Assembly: GCA_045579045.1 (NCBI GenBank)
Contig: JAZNLL010000112.1
Coordinates: forward strand, 1 to 53,889
DNA from: Avoscillospira sp045579045
GTDB lineage: Bacteria > Bacillota > Clostridia > Oscillospirales > Oscillospiraceae
Direction: 5' to 3'
Length of the DNA: 53,889 nucleotides
The notes below the pieces were generated by a model that ran no database searches, was not told the DNA's origin, and saw nothing but the letters and a program-made list of their open reading frames with translations. Shown in pieces: positions 14,906-21,926 of the stretch (positions within the stretch are counted from its first letter, which is position 1; the number at the start of each line of letters is the position of its first letter). Both the position numbers and the translations under genes were made by a program.

Positions 14906-16409
14906 AATCCAGCATATCGATCATATCCGCGAAGGGGGACTGGGAAGGGCTGGAGAGGGGGGCTTCCTTTTTGTATTGCTCCACCAGAGATGCGGCCTTT
15001 TTGATGGGGCGGATGGTACCGGCACCGGCGACACAGCCGCCGGGACAGGCCATGCCTTCCAGCAGACAGCCGTTGAGCTTGCCGGCTTTGGCAAGGGTCA
15101 TCATCTTACGGCATTCCCGCAGACCTTCTGCGCCCATGATCTTCATTTCCACATCGGGGGCGATTTCCTTGACTGCATTTTTCACCGCAGCAGCCACACC
15201 GCCGCTGACAGCAAAACCGCGTCCGTCAGCAGAGGCCTTGTCCAGAGGATCGTTGCCTTCCACATCGGAATACCAGACTTCCTTGGCTTCAAACATGCCC
15301 TGCAGCTCCTCAAAGGTCAGCACGAAGTCCACATCGCTGCGGATGTGCGGACGGCTGGCCTCCAGTTTCTTTGCGGCACAGGGACCGACAAAGCAGACCT
15401 TGGCATCGGGATGTTCCTTTTTGACCATGCGGGCGGTCAGCACCATGGGGGTCAGGGTCATGGAGATGTGATCCATCTGATCGGGGAACAGGATATCGAC
15501 CATGGAAATCCATGCCGGGCAGCAGGAAGTGCCCATGTAGGTATCCTTACCGGGGATTCGCTCCAGATATTCCTTGGCTTCATCCAAGGTGCAAAGGTCA
15601 GCGCCTACAGCCACTTCCACCACACCTTCAAAGCCGAGAATCTTCATGGCGGCAGTGAGCTTTTCCGGGGTCAGATAGTCACCGAACTGACCCACAAAGG
15701 CAGGAGCAACGATGGCATAGACCTTGTAGCCTTTTTTCATGGCATGGATCAGCTGGAAGATCTGACCCTTGTCCACAATGGCACCGAAGGGGCAGTTGAC
15801 CAGACACTGACCGCAGGAAACACAGCGGTCATAGTCGATTTTGGCTCTGCCGTGTTCGTCGGAGCCAATGGCATCCATGCCGCAGGCGGCGGCACAGGGA
15901 CGCTCGATTTTGACGATGGCATGGTAAGGGCAGGCGTCTACGCACTTGCCGCATCGGATGCACTTGTCCTGATCGATGACCGACTGTCCGTGGACGAAGC
16001 TGATGGCATCCTTGGGGCAGCCGTGCTTGCAGCTGCGGCTCAGGCAGCCCTGACACAGCTCTGTCACCCGCACCTGCTTGGAGGGGCAGGCGTTGCAGGC
16101 GTAGTTGATGATATTGATGAGGGGCGGATCGTAGTATTTCTCAGCGATGGCACTTTCGTTGACACCGTCGGAGAGGGGCTTGTGCTCATAGACAGGACGC
16201 AGGGGCAGACCCATGGCCAGCCGCAGCCGTTCACCTGCAATGGCTCTTTCCAGAAAAATGCTCTCCCGATGGGAAGCCATTTCGCCGGGGACGATCTTAT
16301 AGGGAATTTCTTCAATTCGGGAGTAGTCGCCGCCCTCATAGGCCAGCTTTGCCACTTCCGTAAATACTTTCTTTCGGACTTCCGTCACAAAGGACTTATC
16401 TCCACGCAT
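14904..16409 (-). CDS. Monomeric [FeFe] hydrogenase, probably group B-like
   Basis: A 501-residue cytosolic iron-sulfur protein. After an N-terminal helical region of about 100 residues come cysteine motifs for several clusters: CNACPSKQ...CQGCLSRSCKHGCP (about 102-130), CIRCGKCVDACP (about 146) and CVSCGQCLVNCP (about 188). The H-cluster domain has L1 TSCCPAW (Thr294-Cys296-Cys297), L2 GPCAAKKLE (Gly342-Cys344) and L3 EGMACPGGC (Cys455, Cys459). Both L1 cysteines are kept, including the proton-relay one, so catalysis is possible. The MPC of classical group A enzymes is GPC here, a feature of the less-studied groups. It would reduce protons or oxidise H2 with ferredoxin. It is monocistronic, upstream of the glycyl radical enzyme gene but separated by a terminator. 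Maturases HydEFG are not in the window. Confidence 0.85.
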   Translation of the reverse strand: MRGDKSFVTEVRKKVFTEVAKLAYEGGDYSRIEEIPYKIVPGEMASHRESIFLERAIAGERLRLAMGLPLRPVYEHKPLSDGVNESAIAEKYYDPPLINIINYACNACPSKQVRVTELCQGCLSRSCKHGCPKDAISFVHGQSVIDQDKCIRCGKCVDACPYHAIVKIERPCAAACGMDAIGSDEHGRAKIDYDRCVSCGQCLVNCPFGAIVDKGQIFQLIHAMKKGYKVYAIVAPAFVGQFGDYLTPEKLTAAMKILGFEGVVEVAVGADLCTLDEAKEYLERIPGKDTYMGTSCCPAWISMVDILFPDQMDHISMTLTPMVLTARMVKKEHPDAKVCFVGPCAAKKLEASRPHIRSDVDFVLTFEELQGMFEAKEVWYSDVEGNDPLDKASADGRGFAVSGGVAAAVKNAVKEIAPDVEMKIMGAEGLRECRKMMTLAKAGKLNGCLLEGMACPGGCVAGAGTIRPIKKAASLVEQYKKEAPLSSPSQSPFADMIDMLD

Positions 16410-16471
16410 GGGCGGTTCTCCTTTAATGGTTTCGTATCTGTATCATACAGGATTTTCGGCTTTTTTTCAAT

Positions 16472-16505
16472 AAAAAAACATGAGACGGTCATCAGATCGT
16501 CCCAT
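16472..16505 (-). terminator. Terminator of rpoD
   Basis: An 11-bp stem (16480-16490 with 16495-16505, one mismatch and one G-T pair), loop of four, followed on the minus strand by a run of seven T. Confidence 0.75.
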
Positions 16506-16512
16506 GCAATGT

Positions 16513-17664
16513 TTAGCAGTAGAAATCCTTGATCTTCTTGGCTCTGGAGGGATGGCGCAGCTTGCGGATGGCCTTGTTCTCGATCTGACGGATTCGTTCA
16601 CGGGTGACACCGAAGATCTGACCCACTTCTTCCAGGGTGTGGGTGCGGCCATCATACATACCGAAGCGCATACGCAGCACATCGGCCTCGCGCTCGGTGA
16701 GGGTGCCCAGAATTTCGCTGAGGGCTTCTGCCAGCAGGGTGTTGGAAGTGGCATCGGCAGGGCCGAGGGTGTTGTCGTCTTCCACGAAGGAGCCAATGGT
16801 GGTATCTTCCTCGTCGCCCACGGGAGTGTCCAGAGAAAGGGTATCGGCAGCGGTGCGATTGGCCTCGATGATCTTTTCGATGGGCAGGTTCAGTTCCTCT
16901 GCAATTTCTTCCAGAGTAGGCTCACGGCCCAGCTCCTGCACCAGCTTGCGGTTGCAGCGGGTAGCCTTGTTGATGACTTCCACCATATGCACAGGAACAC
17001 GAATGGTTCTGGCCTGGTCAGCGATGGCGCGGGTGATGGCCTGACGGATCCACCAGGTTGCATATGTAGAGAACTTGTTTCCCTTTGTATAGTCGAACTT
17101 GTCCACAGCACGAATCAGACCGGTGTTGCCTTCCTGAATCAGATCCAGGATGTGCAGACCGCGGCCGGAGTACTTCTTGGCGATGGAGACAACCAGACGG
17201 AGGTTGGCCTCGGTGAGTTTGTCCTTGGCAGCCTTGTCGCCTTCTGCCACCTTCTGTGCCAGTTCGATTTCCTCTTCGGCAGACAGCAGCTTGACCTGAC
17301 CGATTTCCTTCAGATACATACGGACAGGATCATCCAGATTGTATTCGGCAGCCAGCTCCACAGGATCAACCAGAGATTCTTCTTCATCATCGGACAGGTG
17401 CAGATCAACATCTACATCCATATCCAAAGCGCCATCCAGTTCCATGTCCATATCCAATTCCAGTTCGGAACCGACAATCTGGATACCCATGGCTTCAAAA
17501 GTGTCATAAATGTGCTCGATCTGCTCCACAGACAGATCCAGCTTTTCCAGTTCTGCGTTCAGCTCGCTGGCCTGAATGGAACCGTCCTTCCGTGCCTTCG
17601 CGATAAGGGCAGCAACAGGGGTCTTGAGATCTTCTGCGGGGGTTGCGTTTTTTGCAGTTGCCAT
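16513..17664 (-). CDS. rpoD: Principal RNA polymerase sigma factor (sigma A/RpoD)
   Basis: A 383-residue primary sigma factor. Region 1.1 (residues about 15-65) is followed by an acidic Asp/Met-rich linker (about 70-100). Region 1.2 is DDPVRMYLKEIGQVKLL, regions 2.1-2.4 include ANLRLVVSIAKKYSGRGLH, LDLIQEGNTGLIRAVDKFDY and KFSTYATWWIRQAITRAIADQ, and region 3 and region 4.2 (LEEVGQIFGVTRERIRQIENKAIRKLRH) are complete. These are the residues that read TATAAT and TTGACA, which fits the promoters seen in this window. The ATG at 17664 follows GAGGAT. dnaG, the common neighbour upstream of rpoD, is not here: the gene has its own promoter and is divergent from a CBS-domain gene. Confidence 0.95.
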   Translation of the reverse strand: MATAKNATPAEDLKTPVAALIAKARKDGSIQASELNAELEKLDLSVEQIEHIYDTFEAMGIQIVGSELELDMDMELDGALDMDVDVDLHLSDDEEESLVDPVELAAEYNLDDPVRMYLKEIGQVKLLSAEEEIELAQKVAEGDKAAKDKLTEANLRLVVSIAKKYSGRGLHILDLIQEGNTGLIRAVDKFDYTKGNKFSTYATWWIRQAITRAIADQARTIRVPVHMVEVINKATRCNRKLVQELGREPTLEEIAEELNLPIEKIIEANRTAADTLSLDTPVGDEEDTTIGSFVEDDNTLGPADATSNTLLAEALSEILGTLTEREADVLRMRFGMYDGRTHTLEEVGQIFGVTRERIRQIENKAIRKLRHPSRAKKIKDFYC

Positions 17665-17728
17665 GATAACATCCTCATTCCAAGACAATAAAAACCGATA
17701 AATTGCCAATTTTAATCGTAACTCAGCC

Positions 17729-17757
17729 ATTATATACCTTTATTCTGACAAAGACAA
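17729..17757 (-). promoter_or_regulatory. Promoter of rpoD
   Basis: Minus strand TTGTCT (17752-17757), 17-bp spacer, TATAAT (17729-17734). The rest of the 250-bp region to 17915 is A/T-rich, with no further gene or clear promoter for the CBS gene. Confidence 0.7.
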
Positions 17758-17915
17758 TAGGTTTTTTGCAATATTTTTGAAAAAAACACAGAAAATTTTC
17801 ATATATTTTTCCAATTGTATTTACAGTATCGTCTCTTTTTCGAGCACTCATACGAAAAATGTTTGAAGCTGTACCTTTTCGGGAAAACTATGGAAAAACA
17901 GGAAAGGATGATGAT

Positions 17916-18347
17916 ATGAAAGTACGGGAGTGTATGAATTCTCATGTGATCAGCGTATCTCCGGAAGAAAGTGTGGCGGTGGCAGCCAGATTGATGGCGC
18001 GGCATAATATCGGTGCTCTGCCCGTGCGGGCCAGAGACGGCAGTCTTTGCGGCATTGTCACTGATCGGGATATGGTGGTGCGCTGTATGGCTCTGGAGCG
18101 ATCGGCAGCAGAGACCACGGTCAGTCGGATCATGACCGACCGGGTCTCCACTGTACAGCCGACGACCAGTCTAACGCAGGCGGCAGACCGCATGGCAAAA
18201 GAACAGGTACGCCGCCTGCCTGTAGTGGAAGGCAGACGGTTGGTTGGTATGGTGACGTTGGGTGACTTGAGCCACCGGGAGGATTACTCCATGGAAGCGG
18301 CCGAAGCCCTCAGCGAGATCACAGCCAATGTGAAGATCATGGATTAA
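17916..18347 (+). CDS. Two-CBS-domain protein
   Basis: A 143-residue cytosolic protein built from two CBS modules: MNSHVISVSPEESVAVAARLM...GIVTDRDMV (about residues 6-62) and MTDRVSTVQPTTSLTQAADRM...GMVTLGDLS (about 74-125). Such stand-alone pairs bind adenine nucleotides as a Bateman module and regulate a partner. The ATG at 17916 follows GGAAAGGATG; an open extension upstream has no ribosome site. It is transcribed away from rpoD and no partner is adjacent. Confidence 0.85.
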   Translation: MKVRECMNSHVISVSPEESVAVAARLMARHNIGALPVRARDGSLCGIVTDRDMVVRCMALERSAAETTVSRIMTDRVSTVQPTTSLTQAADRMAKEQVRRLPVVEGRRLVGMVTLGDLSHREDYSMEAAEALSEITANVKIMD

Positions 18348-18379
18348 AAATGCAAAATGCAGAATGCAAAATAAAAATA

Positions 18380-18464
18380 ACGGATTGCCACGGCGGCAAA
18401 GCCGCCTCGCAATGACTATCATATAAAGTGTCATTGCGAGCACCAAAGGTGCGTGGCAATCCGT
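18380..18464. repeat. 85-bp palindromic repeat element with cloverleaf-like structure
   Basis: Terminal inverted repeats ACGGATTGCCACG (18380-18392) and CGTGGCAATCCGT (18452-18464) enclose two side hairpins, each with an AAA loop (GGCGGC/GCCGCC at 18392-18406 and GCACC/GGTGC at 18440-18452). A 10-bp central stem joins TCGCAATGAC (18407-18416) and GTCATTGCGA (18430-18439). Both side hairpins begin or end at the inner edge of the terminal repeat. The design is that of a REP/MITE-type non-coding element. Just upstream (18348-18379) is a short A-rich stretch with repeated AATGCAAAAT/AATGCAGAAT units. Only one copy is in the window, so mobility is inferred from form. Confidence 0.65.
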
Positions 18465-18468
18465 AATA

Positions 18469-18627
18469 CTATTGGTCATCTGTAAATTCAAGCCAAAGTT
18501 CTTCTGCGGTTTGCTGTGCTTCAATCAAAAGCTCTTTTGCTTTTCCGTAGTTTTGCTGTTCCATTGCAGATAGTGCGTCAGTAACAGCGTTGAAAAGATG
18601 CGTATAGTAGGGGGGAAGTTGCTCCAT
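18469..18627 (-). CDS. 52-residue helical protein, paralogue of the one at 52052-52231
   Basis: A short gene with an ATG at 18625-18627 and AAGGAGATG at proper distance. The protein (MEQLPPYYTHLFNAVTDALS, then SAMEQQNYGKAKELLIEAQQ, ending TAEELWLEFTDDQ) is predicted to be two amphipathic helices. About 25 of 47 aligned positions are identical to the 59-residue protein at 52052-52231, notably LFN, AL-AME, GKAK-LLIEA and AEE. The function of this family is not known to me. The gene is divergent from a ribbon-helix-helix regulator, and its stop codon is five bases from the palindromic repeat. It is below the length usually annotated. Confidence 0.65.
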   Translation of the reverse strand: MEQLPPYYTHLFNAVTDALSAMEQQNYGKAKELLIEAQQTAEELWLEFTDDQ

Positions 18628-18646
18628 GGTTTCATCTCCTTGTATT

Positions 18647-18678
18647 CGATATTAGATATCGATAATAGAATATATCAA
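18647..18678 (-). promoter_or_regulatory. Promoter and palindromic operator between the 52-residue gene and the RHH gene
   Basis: Minus strand TTGATA (18673-18678), an 18-bp spacer and TAATAT (18649-18654) make a fair promoter for the 52-residue gene. The perfect inverted repeat CGATAT-TAG-ATATCG (18647-18661) covers its -10. A further ATCGAT lies at 18703-18708 before the RHH gene. These are likely sites for the adjacent RHH protein. Confidence 0.5.
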
Positions 18679-18722
18679 ATAAATTTAAAATGCAATACAA
18701 TATCGATGAGGTGATGGATTCC

Positions 18723-18893
18723 ATGGAGAAATTTGAACCAAAGAAGAATGAAAAAGAAGTGATTTCCATGCGGATTGCTGTGGATAAGCTGGCTGAACTG
18801 GATAAAAAAGCGCAAGAAATTGGCATATCCAGAAATGAATTGATCAATCAGTGCATAGATTTTGCTTTATCCAATATGCAGACTGACTGCTAA
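18723..18893 (+). CDS. Small ribbon-helix-helix (Arc/CopG-type) DNA-binding protein
   Basis: A 56-residue protein. After a charged N-terminal arm (MEKFEPKKNEKE), VISMRIAVDKLAELDKKAQE is the beta strand and first helix, and IGISRNELINQCIDFAL the second helix of an RHH dimer. The ATG at 18723 is preceded by GAGGTG nine bases upstream; ATG codons further up in the frame lack a ribosome site. It is transcribed away from the 52-residue gene over a region with ATATCG palindromes, so it probably regulates that promoter and itself. A terminator follows at 18908-18937. Confidence 0.7.
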   Translation: MEKFEPKKNEKEVISMRIAVDKLAELDKKAQEIGISRNELINQCIDFALSNMQTDC

Positions 18894-18907
18894 TATTATA
18901 ATGTAAG

Positions 18908-18937
18908 AAAACCCCGATGCCTTGGCATCGGGGTTTT
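18908..18937. terminator. Shared convergent terminator
   Basis: A perfect 14-bp stem (18908-18921 with 18924-18937), two-base loop, A and T runs on the sides. It ends the RHH gene (+) and the acsB operon (-). Confidence 0.85.
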
Positions 18938-18945
18938 TGTTATTC

Positions 18946-21105
18946 TTACATATCGAAGGGTTCCAGACCCAGGACGGGGTGACCGACCTCGGACAGGAAG
19001 GTGAGCAGTTCTTCGGGATCGCCGCTGCCGCAGTTGGTCTCGTCAGCGATCATATCACAGAAGTTCTCAATGCCATAGAGTTCCATAGCGGTCTCATTGA
19101 CCTTGTCCTTCACCTGCTCCTTCAGCTCGCTGGGCAGCCAGACCAGACGGGCCAGACCGCCTTCGGCCTTCAGGAACTTCTTGGAAGCGATGAAGTGCTT
19201 GCCGTGACCCATGAAGCCGGGAGTCTGCACGCCGCCGCCGGTCATGGAAGCCATTTCGGAGAAGGTCATGCCCAGAGGCGTCATGCCTGCGAATTCACGG
19301 CAGGTGATGACAACACCCATGGAGCAGGGCTCCACGCCGCAGATACATTCGAAGCAGCCGCAGGAGGTCATGGGATCCTGGAACAGGGAGTACAGGGTAA
19401 CATGCTCCAGAGCACCGTGGGAGTACTCGCAGATGGCTTCGTCGATATCCTCGTAACGGCCCACATGCTCGTCCACGCAGCGTTCCTTGGTGACCACCTG
19501 GCAGGGACCCTGGGGATCCAGCTCGTTGGTAGCCTTGGCGTCCAGCCAGGAAACGGCACCGCACAGACCCAGACGCTCGGGAGTGACGATACAGACATGG
19601 CTGGGGGAGAAGGCCTGGCACATGATGCAGGAATAGAAGACATCGACGGACTCGTCGGTCATGGTCTTCAGACGCTCGTCACGGGTATCAAAGACCTTGT
19701 TGGCAGCCTTGCGCAGCTCATTGTTCTTGTCTTCACCCACAACGATCTTGACTTGGCACTTGTCAACAACGGCTTCAAATTCGGACTTGATCTTGGCGTA
19801 CAGGACTTCGCCGATGTGCTTGAAGCGGAAGCCTGCATCGAAAGCAGCCTTGGACACACGGATGCGGATCATGTCACGCTGACCGGTGTGCATCACGCCT
19901 TCCACGCAGTTGAGGAATGCATGGATCTTACGTTCCATAACGGGCTCGAAGTCGGGCTGCATAGCCTTGCCGGCGACCTCGATGGTGTAGGACAGGGAGA
20001 CCATGGAACCGCACTCGACTTCGTCCAGCTCGGGGCCTTCCACGACGATCTTGTGGTCTTCCACATCGCCGGCATCCTTGGTCTGGACCAGCTCGAAGCA
20101 GTCCACCTTAGCACCGTAGATGTCAACCTGCATGTCAGCCTTACGGATGACTTCGCCTTCGAAGGCGGAGGAGTAAGCAACGGGGATCTCGATGTTGGTG
20201 ATCTTCAGCTTGATGCCACGGGCTTCCAGAGAAGTCTCGATCCAGTCGTTGTAGTTATCGTAGATGATCAGGGACTTGGGAACAGCCCACATATCCTCGT
20301 GATCGTTGGTGATAACGGGGAAGCCCAGCTTGATGGCGCCGGCGCCGCAGGCAACGGTGATATCGTTGACGGGAGCGAAGGCGTTGACAAACGCATTGAT
20401 GCGGTCGAAGGTGTAACGGTGGAAACCGTCGCAGTCACCGGGCTGGATGTTGCCGAAGATCATAGCGGCACGGACGACCAGGGAGATGACATGGCCGACG
20501 GACCAGATGTCCTGACCGACGGGAACCACACGGACGCCGAAGCTCATGCTGATACCGGCTTCGTAAGCCTGATCGATGATACCACCGATGAGGAATACGA
20601 AGATACCACGGGACTGATAGCCCTTGATGAGAGCAGCGGCTTCCTCGGTGGAGGGAGCGGGCCCGATGATGACGACGAAACCGGGGATATCGCCGGTAAC
20701 CAGGGGAACACCCAGTTCACGGACTTCAGCATCGGTGAAGTGACCCCAGTACTTGCGGTCAGCAGCACCGGCCTCGCCGTAGGGAGCGGGGTTGCGGGCA
20801 TACTTGCAAGCCTCGATCATTTCAGCGGCGATGGCAGTGCCGACACCGGACTGGAAGATGGAGTTGGTCTTGGGCTCACGGAGCATCATGGCCTTCACAT
20901 CAGCCAGAGCTTCCTGCAGCTGACCGACGGTGGTGACCTTCTTGCCGATATAAGCATAGATACAGGCCAGGAAATAAGCAGTGTTGGGCATGGTCATGGG
21001 TGCGTCGGCACCCAGTTCAGCTACCAGCTGGTTGACATCGGCTTCGGCCTTGGCGAACATTTCGTCGGAGCCGGCGAATACACGATCAAATAAGGGTCTA
21101 GCCAT
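18946..21105 (-). CDS. acsB: Acetyl-CoA synthase, catalytic (beta) subunit of the CODH/ACS complex
   Basis: A 719-residue bacterial-type acetyl-CoA synthase, which joins CO, a methyl group from the corrinoid protein, and CoA. All A-cluster cysteines are present: Cys493, Cys496, Cys505, Cys515, Cys582 and Cys584 (SCIMCQ, HVCIV, GLCGAVSW, SCGCFE). Their spacing is identical to 506/509/518/528/595/597 of the Moorella enzyme. The N-terminal domain that docks to CODH is present, so it is not the short archaeal form. The chosen ATG (21105) has AAAGGAA eight bases upstream; an ATG nine bases earlier has no spacing to it. It is the last gene of cooS-cooC-acsB. Confidence 0.95.
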   Translation of the reverse strand: MARPLFDRVFAGSDEMFAKAEADVNQLVAELGADAPMTMPNTAYFLACIYAYIGKKVTTVGQLQEALADVKAMMLREPKTNSIFQSGVGTAIAAEMIEACKYARNPAPYGEAGAADRKYWGHFTDAEVRELGVPLVTGDIPGFVVIIGPAPSTEEAAALIKGYQSRGIFVFLIGGIIDQAYEAGISMSFGVRVVPVGQDIWSVGHVISLVVRAAMIFGNIQPGDCDGFHRYTFDRINAFVNAFAPVNDITVACGAGAIKLGFPVITNDHEDMWAVPKSLIIYDNYNDWIETSLEARGIKLKITNIEIPVAYSSAFEGEVIRKADMQVDIYGAKVDCFELVQTKDAGDVEDHKIVVEGPELDEVECGSMVSLSYTIEVAGKAMQPDFEPVMERKIHAFLNCVEGVMHTGQRDMIRIRVSKAAFDAGFRFKHIGEVLYAKIKSEFEAVVDKCQVKIVVGEDKNNELRKAANKVFDTRDERLKTMTDESVDVFYSCIMCQAFSPSHVCIVTPERLGLCGAVSWLDAKATNELDPQGPCQVVTKERCVDEHVGRYEDIDEAICEYSHGALEHVTLYSLFQDPMTSCGCFECICGVEPCSMGVVITCREFAGMTPLGMTFSEMASMTGGGVQTPGFMGHGKHFIASKKFLKAEGGLARLVWLPSELKEQVKDKVNETAMELYGIENFCDMIADETNCGSGDPEELLTFLSEVGHPVLGLEPFDM

Positions 21106-21130
21106 TCTATTCATTCCTTTCGAAACATTA

Positions 21131-21898
21131 TTATTCTTGTGCATCGATAACAGCCTTGATGGCCCGGATCTCGTCCACGGCCTGCTGGCTGCAATCGTAT
21201 GGAGAGAGGCCCTTGCGGTCAGCGTCGATCACATCGGCGTTGTAGCTCATGAAGCCCAGCAGATCTTCGGCAGGGATGCGACTGCGGATAAATTCCCGGT
21301 CGGAGTCATCCCGAACCTTGTTGGCGACCACCTTGACTTTGTGAACGCCGATATCCTTTGCCAGCTGCTTGATGCGCTCATAGGTCTGGATGGATCTGGC
21401 ACCGGGCTCGATGACCACGATGAACTGATCCACCATGCTGGCAGTGCCTCTGCCAAGGTGTTCCAGACCGGCTTCCATGTCCATGATGACCACATCATCC
21501 TTGCGGAACACCAGACTGGAGAGGATGGCCTTGAGCATCACATGCTCGGGACATACACATCCGGTGCCGCCGGTATCGATGGTGCCCATGACCAACAGCT
21601 TGACGCCGTTGATGTCCTTGGACAGCTTGTCCGGCAGGTCGGAGACCTGAGGATTGAGCTTATAAAAAGTGTTGCTGGCATTGGCGGCGGTACGCTCTTT
21701 GGCAAGCTCCTTCATTTTGGCCACGGGGACGATGTCGTTGACTTCGTCTTCCGTCAGACCCAGAGCCAGGCCCAAATTTGCGTCGGGATCTACATCGGCG
21801 GCCAGCACAGTGCGGCCTTCATCGGCGTAGAGCCTTGCCAGGGTGGAGGACAATGTGGTCTTGCCCACACCGCCCTTACCGGTGACTGCTATTTTCAT
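21131..21898 (-). CDS. cooC: CODH nickel-insertion/maturation ATPase CooC
   Basis: A 255-residue MinD/ParA-type P-loop ATPase of the CooC/AcsF group. It begins with the deviant Walker A MKIAVTGKGGVGKTT, has the CxC metal-binding motif GCVCPEH (about residue 113) that bridges the dimer and holds nickel, and VVIMDMEAGLEHLGRG (about 136) as the Walker B region. It loads nickel into the C-cluster of CooS or the A-cluster of AcsB. It lies between the two genes it serves, 28 bases after cooS and 25 bases before acsB. Confidence 0.9.
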   Translation of the reverse strand: MKIAVTGKGGVGKTTLSSTLARLYADEGRTVLAADVDPDANLGLALGLTEDEVNDIVPVAKMKELAKERTAANASNTFYKLNPQVSDLPDKLSKDINGVKLLVMGTIDTGGTGCVCPEHVMLKAILSSLVFRKDDVVIMDMEAGLEHLGRGTASMVDQFIVVIEPGARSIQTYERIKQLAKDIGVHKVKVVANKVRDDSDREFIRSRIPAEDLLGFMSYNADVIDADRKGLSPYDCSQQAVDEIRAIKAVIDAQE

Positions 21899-21926
21899 GA
21901 GTTAGGACCTCGGATATGAAATGTTA

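Noticed and set aside
18946..21144. Longer AcsB start at 21144 or 21114
   Set aside because: The ribosome site AAAGGAA is placed correctly only for the ATG at 21105; the longer versions lack spacing.
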